Shown here one piece after another: positions 21,336-29,623 of a stretch of 50,113 bases of DNA. This DNA comes from Isochrysis galbana (lineage: Eukaryota; Haptophyta; Isochrysidales; Isochrysidaceae). The stretch's first letter is position 1, and each line of letters begins with the position of its first letter. The notes under the pieces are model-generated. The model had not been told where the DNA came from. It searched no databases and was given only the letters and a program-made list of their open reading frames with translations. Position numbers and translations under genes: made by a program. The DNA is taken from contig JADDIW010000022.1 in assembly GCA_018136815.1 (NCBI GenBank), positions 1 to 50,113 of the forward strand, written 5' to 3'.

Positions 21336-21500
21336 CCACCTAGATATCTAGATATCTTAGATATCGTAGATATTAGGCAGCTAGAGAGACTATTGGTATC
21401 TATCAAGATAGCCGCAGAGCACTATCTGTATCTATCAAGATAGGTTCGGCGCCCCCCAAACCTATATCTAGATAGTTCAAAACCAAACCTATTCAACTCC
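21336..21500 (-). repeat. Word-rich interspersed element, GATAG/TATC subfamily
   Basis: Contains repeated AGATATCT, CTATCAAGATAG and CTATCTAGATATAGG words. On the minus strand it reads AGGTTTGGGGGGCGCCGAACCT flanked by TATC/GATA words. This resembles the [word]TTTGGG..GGC..GCC..AA[word] layout at 1530-1556 and in the GGATAT elements. The 5' 13-mer TAGGCCCAGGCCA is not present here, so family membership is less sure. Confidence 0.35.
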
Positions 21501-21669
21501 TTAGACGTGGATCGTGATTTCAACGAGATATCGACCCTGCCCCAAATCGAGTGGATGGAGTCAGACAACGTGTGTGTTTCAACATGTGAAGTGTCAAGTT
21601 GAGTCAAGTAACCTCCAGGTGACAACGAAAGGTGTTAGCAGGGATGGGGATAATTGAACGCTTTTGGTC

Positions 21670-22985
21670 AACTAAGTTTATACTTAGACGCGATGGAGCG
21701 CGCCGCCGCGACTCCCCTCTCCTTCGGGCCCCCCGCCGAGGGCGGCCCCCCTGCCCACATGGACCTGTCGCTGGCAAAGCGGCCGCGTCCGCCCTCAGAG
21801 GCCGAACGGGTGCGCGCGACCCCGGTCGCGCCACACGGCCCGTGGCCTCGGCCACACCATGCACAGCAGCCATGCTGCCCCCCCCCATGGGGGACAGCAG
21901 ACTGCAAGACTCAGAGAGACAGCAACAGGCAGGAGAGTCCTGCACTCCACAGGGCATGCCTTATGGCAGAGGCCACTCCCATCCCGACGAGGGTCGCGCC
22001 GCCTCGGCGGCGCGGCCCGCGGCCGGGTGGCCCTTATGGGCACAACATCCTGACAATCTGTCTGACGCAAAAAAGGATCTATGCATCTCTGTCCACACAG
22101 GGAGAGGAAGCCAACACCGCACACCCACACCAGGACCCCCAAGACAACCTGAGCCGCTACACCTCCATGCACGACAGCCCGCGACACGACTGACCCCTAC
22201 CCCCCACGGGCCTATCCCTCAGGACCCAAAATCAGAGAATGAAGATCAACAAGCAACAAGCAGACTCAGACGCCACCTACGAAATGTCTTTCAGCCAGGC
22301 GGGCGACCTAGTGCTACTCGACACGACGGTCTATGCGGCCATTGTCGAACTTTTGCTCGAGCTTGAGGGTGTTGACCCCGAGCCAGACTTCTGGGCCCGC
22401 TCCTCAAGAGGGTCTTAGAATCCACGCTAATAAGGTTCACTACCCTGGTGAGGAGCATTGCCCCGTCAAACGGCCACCACCGAATGCGCACACGCACGGC
22501 GGCCCAGGGCAGAAAACCTAAGCTAAAGAAACCGCTAGAGCTTAGCGCCCCCATCTTTATAGTTATAGAAAACGACAAAGGAAACCTAACACTGAATGAC
22601 AACCTCGGCCTCGTGGCACAGGCAATCGGCATAGCCGGAAAGCTCGCCTGAAGCAGAGGCGCGTCTCCCTCCACGAAGACATCCCAGAAGAGACGGGCGC
22701 CGCGAGCAAAGACGACGCAGCAACAACAAATCGCTTACACCAGCACAGCGAGAAACGGGCCACCTAGAGACCTAGAGGCACAGGAGGAAGGCGTGAACAG
22801 ACCACTAGGGGCCGGTGCCGGTGCACCCCCGCCCTACCCAACCCCCCCCACAACCTGGGCCCCTAAGTAGAGCACGAGGGGAGATGCCGCAAGGCGGGAA
22901 GCGAGGGAGAGGAAGGGAAATGGGCGTGGCTACGATAGACAGCTACATAGCCGCGCGCGAGGTGAGAATTTTAAAAGGTTTTTTT
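21670..22985 (+). mobile_element. LINE copy C, internally deleted, with 16-bp TSDs
   Basis: A 1,316-bp plus-strand element flanked by perfect repeats TTGAACGCTTTTGGTC at 21654-21669 and 22986-23001. It starts AACTAAGTTTATACTTAGACGCG, identical to copy A, with ORF1 ATG at 21693. It ends GAGAATTTTAAAAGG plus a T tract that overlaps the right repeat. It retains ORF1 (21693-22193) and only about the last 60-80 codons of ORF2 (to 22651, ending IAGKLA) plus the 3' UTR. A different internal deletion from copy A lies between the same termini. Confidence 0.9.
21693..22193 (+). pseudogene. LINE ORF1-like frame of copy C
   Basis: Starts MERAAATPLSFGPPAEGG and runs 166 codons to TGA. Pro/Arg/His-rich with no recognised domain. 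The first 60-70 residues are conserved with the frames at 14487 (-) and 14556, so at least the N-terminus belongs to the parent element. The rest may be partly deletion-junction sequence. Confidence 0.55.
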
Positions 22986-23043
22986 TTGAACGCTTTTGGT
23001 CTAATCAATGCACATTCCACGAATTCCGCCATGAACTTCCCAC

Positions 23044-23667
23044 TCACCAGCCTTCACTCTCAATTTTCTGAGCGCTCCTTATCTTCACGTTCACGTGTGC
23101 ATACGACTCGACACTGGCAGTCAAAGTGAGATTTTGATTATTAGATCGGTCCCCACCTTGGTGGAGCAGAGCAAGAGCTCCTGCTTTTATAGCACAGGTA
23201 TCCACACCGCCCACACACAAATTTAGAAACACAATCGCCGTCTCACGCCACTGTTTGCCCTCGCTGAAGCCCTCTACCGACTTGCCATAAAAAGGCTGGA
23301 GTTTGGTCTCCACACAGGGGGGGAGCTTGCTGAGAACCACCTTTTGGGTGATGGTCATAGCCCGAACGATGCACGATGCCAGTCCTGGTGCCAGCCTGGT
23401 GCACCACCTCTTGTGCTTGCCGAGCTTCGTCTTGGCGAACCGCGCAGCCGAGTAGGGGTGCTCCTTCCAGCACTCCCACTCCTCTCCATCAGCCTCCAGA
23501 GGGACTCCCTTCAGCCACTTCACGACACATTCCACCTCAGTGCCCTCCTTTGCCGCCTCGACCACCGCCTCCTTCACCTCTGGGTCCTTCGTCCAGTCGC
23601 ACATCGCGCACAGAATGTGCGTGGTGGACGCCTTCTCCCCTCGTCCATGCGCCGCGATCATGTACAT
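23044..23667 (-). CDS. Unrecognised ORF, 207 codons
   Basis: ATG at 23667 (MYMIAAHGRGEKASTTHIL), stop at 23044. The frame is also open upstream to 23857 without an ATG, through an acidic SESEESSPG run. The composition looks protein-like: balanced charges, DPEVKEAVVEAAKEGTEVE as a likely helix, and several spaced Cys and Trp (CVVKWLKG, EEWECWKEHPY, KRWCTRLAPGLASC). No signal peptide or membrane segment. I do not recognise it. It abuts the end of LINE copy C but lies on the opposite strand, so it is not part of that element. It could be an exon of a larger gene. Confidence 0.45.
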   Translation of the reverse strand: MYMIAAHGRGEKASTTHILCAMCDWTKDPEVKEAVVEAAKEGTEVECVVKWLKGVPLEADGEEWECWKEHPYSAARFAKTKLGKHKRWCTRLAPGLASCIVRAMTITQKVVLSKLPPCVETKLQPFYGKSVEGFSEGKQWRETAIVFLNLCVGGVDTCAIKAGALALLHQGGDRSNNQNLTLTASVESYAHVNVKIRSAQKIESEGW

Positions 23668-23856
23668 CAGCTCACGGTGCGGTCCTGGGGAGGACTCTTC
23701 GGACTCGGAGCCTCCCCACTCTTGCTGGGAGTGGGTGTCCTCCGGGGGACCACCCTCTCCCTGCCCACAGAGTGCCGTGCGGGGGGGGGCTGAGGGGAGA
23801 GGAGGTGGCTGGCGCGGTCGCCATTCTCGCCGCTCTCGCGGCAGGTATTTTACTCT

Positions 23857-24225
23857 TTAGATCCACCTTAAAGGGGGCAGGCTAAGCAGGGCCTGCGAGA
23901 TGTGATGGAGGAATGTCGTGGAGAGTGGAGACGCCCTCCCATACCGCTGCAGCCGCCGAGGCGTTCTACAAGCCATGGAGGGGGGGGGGAGGGGGGCGCG
24001 CCGAGGCCTTCTCTCCCAGGGGGAGATTCGAGCGGGGAGCGAGACTCTTCCCCCCCTACCCGCAGCACCAAGAGCGTTCGGCTCAGCGCTCTGCAGGCAC
24101 GCGCACCGCGCCCTGCTACTGACTCACTCACACCTCAAGAAGTGCTGGCCATGAGGCTGAGATCGCAACTACACGTCGACGGAACCAGAAAGGAGCATCA
24201 CTTTGGTGGAAACATTCGGAGAGTA
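23857..24225. other. Intergenic between two minus-strand genes
   Basis: G-rich tract at 23978-24000. No convincing coding frame, repeat or RNA gene. Confidence 0.4.
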
Positions 24226-26693
24226 TCAACCGCGCGCGGCGGGCCGAAGCAGCTCCTCGAGGACAAAGCGCATGCCAAACCCGAGAGCGCACAGCATCTT
24301 GCCCACGGCCATGCCGTCGATCTGCGCGCCGAGCAAGGCGCAGGCCGTCGTGTTGGTCTGGCGGTCCATCGCGACCATCAACTCGCCCAAGGACACGTAG
24401 AGGGCCACGTTGCAGAGGAACATCACGACCATCGAGAGCTTCTGGCCCAGCCTCTCGCTCGCAGCGGCGTGCCAGGCGTCGGCCACGCCCGGCGAGAGCC
24501 CCGCCGCCTCGAGGTCCGTCGCGATGCCGCGCACAAAGTGGTCAAAGAAGCCGGGCACCCCGTCCGCGAGCAGCTCTGCCTGCCGGTCCGGCTCGCCCAG
24601 TGCGCTGAGGGCGGCGTCGAGGGCCGACACGTACGCCCCGAAGCCTTCGGCGCCCAAGTCGGTCGGCGTGCACAGCACCGTGGCCAACCATGCGACGAAC
24701 CCGTCGGCGTGCGACGCCAGGAGGGCCCGCACGTGCGGGTCCGCCAGGAGCGTGAGTAGCATTCCTTCGCCGGCGACCTCGCCCTGCGCCTGGTGCGCCT
24801 CAAACTGAAGGACCGCCCGCGCCATGGCGGGCGGGAAGGCCTTGAAGAAGGCGCCCATCGCCGCGCGCGCGAGCCGGGCGACGGACGGGTCGGTGGCGGC
24901 CGGAGCGCCGCCGGCGCACTGCCGCTGCGGCGGGAGCATGGCCCAGTCGACCAGCGTGGCGCCGGCCGTCTCTGCGAGCCGCGCCACGGCTTGGGCGGCC
25001 AAGACGGCCTTCTGCGGCGCGGACATGGCCGGCCACTCGGCGTCACTCACGAGATGGCGCAGCGCGTCGGAGGCAAGCGCGAAGAGGTCCACCGTCATGG
25101 CGGCGTAGTCCGCCGTGTCGGGCCCCGTCTTGTTGAGCCACGCGCCGGCGGGGAGCGGGCGGAACGGCCGCTCTGCGTCCCAGGCGTCGTAGAGCAGCAG
25201 GGGCACCGCGTCGTCGTCGAGGCGGAAGGTGGCCAGGAAGTCGGCCCGGACCTGCTCGGCAGCCCGCACCACCTCCGGCGCGTTGTCGTGGAGGGGGACG
25301 ACGACGGCCTGCACAAGCCCGGGCAGCTCGGCCTCGGCGGGCGGCCGCAGGACGACCTGCCGAGGGGGCCGGCGCGCGCGCGAGTGGGCGTCGTGCGGGT
25401 GGGGGCGAGACCGGCGAGGGGGAGGAGGCGCGCACCTCGTTCCACGTGAAGAGGCAGGGCACTTGGAACCCCCTCCACACGCGCGGGTGGACGCCGAACC
25501 TGCGGTCCTGCGCGGCGAGCATGTGGTCGAGGCTGTGCGCGTCGTGATAGCAGGCGGAGGAATTCCGCTCCTCCGTGCATCGGACGGGCAAGCATCCGGG
25601 CAGGCACGCCTCGTCGCCGGCCTGGCAGCTGCGGTTGGCGGAATAGATCGTGGCCCCGTCCGACGGGTACGAGCACAAGAGGAGGCCCTGCGCCGGCGCC
25701 GGCGCGAGGACGAATCCGGGCAGCTGGTAGCGGATGAGCTCGGGGTGCGCGCGGTTCACAATCGTGCTGGACCAGAAGATGCTCTGCGGGCCGTGCGAGT
25801 AGAACAGGCCCCAGGCGTGCTCGCCGCCGGCGTGCGCGTCGAGCAGGCGGATGAGCACGCCCGCCTGCTCAAACGTCTTTGAGGGCCGCCCCTCGCGGAA
25901 GCGCTGGTTGAGCATGGCGGCGAGGGCCGAGGCGTACGGCGGCGGCGTGCCAGCTGCGCGAGGGCGGGCAGGAGAGGGAGGGATCAGCGCGGGGCGGAGG
26001 GGTGCGGCCGGGAGCGGCAAGGGAGCCGGCCGGCGCGCCGCTGGGGGAGGGACTCGCGGGGCGGCGTGCAGAGCGGACGCGCGAGGGCGGGCGCGGGGCG
26101 AGGTGAAGGAGAGGCCAACGGCGAGCGGCCGCGAGGGAGCCGACCGGTCGTGCGGAGGGCACCTCCCGCTCCCGCCGCCCCCTCCCGACCTCTCGCTCCC
26201 CCTCCCCCGCCGCCGCCCTCTCTGTCCCCCCCCCCCCCACCCGCACGCGCGCGCCCTCTCCCTCTGCCCCCCCCCCCCCCTCCTCTCCCTCCCCGCCCCC
26301 CCCCCCCTCCCCCCTTCCCTCCCTCCCTCCCTCCCTCCCTCTCCCCGAGCCCGCGGGCGTGTCGCGCGCACAAGGATCCGAGGGGTCCCCGTCGAGCGCT
26401 GGAGAGCCATGGGAGGGCGAGGGCGGAGGAGGAGGAGGAGAGAGAGAGCCTGTGAGGCCGAGTGCGGAAGAGTTGGAGGAGGAGGAGGAGGAGGAGAAGA
26501 AGGAGGAGACGAAGGAGGAGGAGGAGGAGGAGGAGAGGACGAGCAGGGAGAGGAGGGAGAGGAGGAGGAGTGCGGCCAAGGGCAGGCTCGCCCTCAGCCT
26601 CTCCGGTGAGGCGCAGCCGCAGCGTCGCCTGGGCTTCAGGGGAGGCGGAGGGGAGACGGGATCGTCCTCCTCTTCCTCCTCGACCAGCCGCAT
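24226..26693 (-). CDS. Unrecognised type II membrane protein, 656 residues
   Basis: Three exons, complement of 26372-26693, 25436-25953 and 24226-25356, join in consistent phase (donors GTGCGC, acceptors GCGCAG and GGCAG). The N-terminus is acidic then basic (MRLVEEEEEDD, KPRRRCGC). It is followed by one hydrophobic segment LPLAALLLLSLLSLLVL at about residues 36-52 and a poly-Ser stem, which is the layout of a Golgi/ER type II protein. The large C-terminal part has several Cys (CLPGCLPVRC, SACYHDAHSLDHML), Asn-X-Ser/Thr sites (NRS, NSS, NTT) and motifs GLFYSHGPQSIFWSSTIVN and FTWNEVVLRPPAEAEL. This suggests a luminal, disulphide-containing domain. The C-terminal third is Ala/Leu-rich and helical. 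No known catalytic motif is recognised. Exon 1 is very rich in TCC/CTC serine and leucine codons. Confidence 0.72.
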
Positions 26694-26719
26694 GGGGAGG
26701 GAGGGGAGGAGGGGGCAAA

Positions 26720-27415
26720 CTAACTCTCTCCTCTTCTCTTCTCTCTCTTCTCTTCTCTCTCTTCTCTCTTCTCTCTTCTCTCTTCTCTCTTCTCTCTTCT
26801 CCCTCTTCTCTTCTCTCTTCTCTCTTCTCTCTCTTCTCTTCTCTCTCTTCTCTTCTCTCTTCTCTTCTCTCTTCTCTTCTCTCTTCTCTCTCTTCTCTCC
26901 CTTCTCTCTCTCTTCTCTCTTCTCTCTCTTCTCTCTTCTCTCTTCTCTCCCTTCTCTCTCTCTTCTGTCTCTCTTCTCTCTCTCTTCTCTCTCTCTCTCG
27001 CTCTCTACTCTCTCTCCTCTCTGCGGGGGAGATATCTATGTGAGAGAGAGAGAGAGAGGTGGGCCTCCCCCCCCCTCTCTCTTCTCTCTCTTCCCTCTCT
27101 TCTCTCTCTTCCCTCTCTTCCCTCTCTCCCCTCTCTCCTCTCTCTTCCCTCTCTTCCCTCTCTCCTCTTCCCTCTTCTCGTTCGCCCCCCCCCCCCCCCC
27201 CCGCCCCCCACTCCCCTTTCCTCCTCTCCCTCCCCCCCCCCCTCTCCTCTCTCTCTTCTCTCCTCGCTCTCTCCCTTTCTTCTACAGTAACTGTCCCCCC
27301 CCCCTCCTCTCCCTCCCCCCCTCTCCTCTCCTCTCTCTCTTCTCTCCTCGCTCTCTCCCTTTCTCCTAACCGCCCCCCCCCCGCGCCTCCCCCCCCCGCG
27401 CGCCTTCTCCTTCCT
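26720..27415 (+). repeat. CT-rich microsatellite and poly-C tracts
   Basis: 26720-27010 is almost pure TTCTC/TCTCT repeat. 27045-27415 alternates C-runs with CCCTCTCT units, including a duplicated block (about 27210-27290 and 27300-27370, each with TCGCTCTCTCCCTTTCT). It is adjacent to the start of the minus-strand membrane-protein gene. Open frames through it reflect the lack of stop words, not genes. Confidence 0.9.
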
Positions 27416-27419
27416 CCTT

Positions 27420-28790
27420 CCAGAGATCCGACGAGATCTCAAAGGCCGCGTGGCGGGCCGCCGGCGGGCCGCGCGGGGGAGGGGGAGGGGGCGGGTTGCC
27501 GCGCGCGGGGGGGGGCGGCGAAGGCGGGCGGGCTCGCGCGCGGGGGGGAAGGAGGTCCGACGAGATCTCGAGCTGGGACGAGTGGCGGGCTGCGTCCGGG
27601 CCGCGCGGGGGGGGGCTCGCGCGCGGGGGGGGGCGGCGAAGGCGGGCGGGCTCGCGCGCGGGGGGGGGAGGAGGTCCGACGAGATCTCGAGCTGGGACGA
27701 GTGGCGGGCTGCGTCCGGGCCGCGCGGGGGGGGGGCTCGCGCGCGGGGGGGGGCGGCGAAGGCGGGCGGGCTCGCGCGCGGGGGGGGAGGAGGTCCGACG
27801 AGATCTCGAGCTGGGACGAGTGGCGGGCTGCGTCCGGGCCGCGCGGGGGGGGGGGCTCGCGCGCGGGGGGGGGCGGCGAAGGCGGGCGGGCTCGCGCGCG
27901 GGGGGGGAAGGAGGTCCGACGAGATCTCGAGCTGGGACGAGTGGCGGGCTGCGTCCGGGCCGCGCGGGGGGGGGGCTCGCGCGCGGGGGGGGGCGGCGAA
28001 GGCGGGCGGGCTCGCGCGCGGGGGGGGGAAGGAGGTCCGACGAGATCTCGAGCTGGGACGAGTGGCGGGCTGCGTCCGGGCCGCGCGGGGGGGGGGGCTC
28101 GCGCGCGGGGGGGGGCGGCGAAGGCGGGCGGGCTCGCGCGCGGGGGGGGGGAAGGAGGTCCGACGAGATCTCGAGCTGGGACGAGTGGCGGGCTGCGTCC
28201 GGGCCGCGCGGGGGGGGGGCTCGCGCGCGGGGGGGGGCGGCGAAGGCGGGCGGGCTCGCGCGCGGGGGGGGAAGGAGGTCCGACGAGATCTCGAGCTGGG
28301 ACGAGTGGCGGGCTGGGCCGCGCGGGGGGGGGCTCGCGCGCGGGGGGGGGCGGCGAAGGCGGGCGGGCTCGCGCGCGGGGGGGGAAGGAGGTCCGACGAG
28401 ATCTCGAGCTGGGACGAGTGGCGGGCTGCGTCCGGGCCGCGCGGGGGGGGGGGCTCGCGCGCGGGGGGGGGCGGCGAAGGCGGGCGGGCTCGCGCGCGGG
28501 GGGGGAAGGAGGTCCGACGAGATCTCGAGCTGGGACGAGTGGCGGGCTGCGTCCGGGCCGCGCGGGGGGGGGGCTCGCGCGCGGGGGGGGGCGGCGAAGG
28601 CGGGCGGGCTCGCGCGCGGGGGGGGAAGGAGGTCCGACGAGATCTCGAGCTGGGACGAGTGGCGGGCTGCGTCCGGGCCGCGCGGGGGGGGGCTCGCGCG
28701 CGGGGGGGGGAGGGGTTGCGGCGCGAAGGCCGGCGAAGAAAACGGGCGGGTTTGGCGGCGGGGGGCGGGATTGCGAGCGGCTTCCCCCCC
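27420..28790 (+). repeat. Minisatellite, ~120-bp unit, about 10-11 copies
   Basis: The word GTCCGACGAGATCTCGAG starts near 27555, 27674, 27793, 27914, 28035, 28159, 28279, 28391, 28512 and 28632, plus diverged ends at 27424 and 28700-28790. Each unit has three or four runs of 7-10 G separated by GCGCGC and GGCGAAGGCGGGC. Unit lengths differ mainly in the G-runs. All three plus frames and the minus frames stay open. Many G-runs could form quadruplexes. Confidence 0.92.
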
Positions 28791-28799
28791 GCGCGCGCG

Positions 28800-29610
28800 C
28801 AGGCCCCTCCCTCCCTCTCTCTCTCCCTCTCTCTCTACTCTCTCTTCTCTCTCTCTCCACTCTCTCTTCTCTCTCTCTCTACTCTCTCTTCTCTCTCTCT
28901 CCACTCTCTCTTCTCTCTCTCTCTTCTCTCTCTTCTCTCTCTCTCCACTCTCTCTTCTCTCTCTCTCTACTCTCTCTTCTCTCTCTCTCCACTCTCTCTT
29001 CTCTCTCTCTCTACTCTCTCTTCTCTCTCTCTCCACTCTCTCTTCTCTCTCTCTCTACTCTCTCTTCTCTCTCTCTCCACTCTCTCTTCTCTCTCTCTCT
29101 ACTCTCTCTTCTCTCTCTCTCCACTCTCTCTTCTCTCTCTCTCCACTCTCTCTTCTCTCTCTCTCTACTCTCTCTTCTCTCTCTCTCCACTCTCTCTTCT
29201 CCCTCTCTCTACTCTCTCTCTCTACTCTCTCTCTACTCTCTCTCTCTCCCTCCCTCCCTCCCTCTCCCTCTCTCTTCTCTCTCTCTCTCTCTCTCGGGCT
29301 CTCCTCCCCCAACGTCCCCCCCCCCCCCGCCCTCTCCCCCCCCCCCCCCACCCCCTCTCTCTCACCTCTCTCCCCGTGTCTTTTCTCCTCCTCCTCCCTC
29401 CCCTCTCTCCCCTCTCCCCTCTCCCCCTTCTTTCTCACCTCTCCTCCCCCTCTCTCTCACCTCTCTCCCCCCCCTCTCTCCCCTCTCTCCTCCCCCCCCC
29501 CCTCTCTTTCTCTCTCTCCCGCCCGGGGGTTGGGTTGGGCAAGGAGGGGGGCCCACGGGGGGGGAAGGCGCCAGGGGAGAGAGAGACGGGCGAGGGAGAA
29601 GCCAGACTCT
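28800..29610 (+). repeat. CT minisatellite and C-rich tract before the acyltransferase
   Basis: 28815-29250 alternates CTCTCTACTCTCTCTTCTCT and CTCCACTCTCTCTTCTCT units. 29250-29520 is C/T-rich with C-runs. The tract ends about 100 bp before the start codon at 29624, so it occupies the promoter region of that gene. Confidence 0.9.
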
Positions 29611-29623
29611 CCCTCGGCCGAGG

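Noticed and set aside
12484..22985. Viral integration as the source of the reverse-transcriptase fragments
   Set aside because: Zinc knuckle after the thumb, AP-type endonuclease start, TSDs of 16 bp and no LTRs fit a non-LTR retrotransposon.
27420..28790. CRISPR array
   Set aside because: Eukaryotic context, 120-bp units without short repeats plus unique spacers, no cas genes.
27366..29036. Long minus-strand frames rich in Arg-Glu and Pro-Ala over the minisatellite
   Set aside because: Pure repeat translations with no domain, and open in several frames at once.
27059..29623. A 1,664-codon frame that runs from the CT/minisatellite region into the acyltransferase
   Set aside because: Only the part from the ATG at 29624 looks like protein. 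Upstream the frame is open because the repeats lack stop words; the other frames are equally open there.
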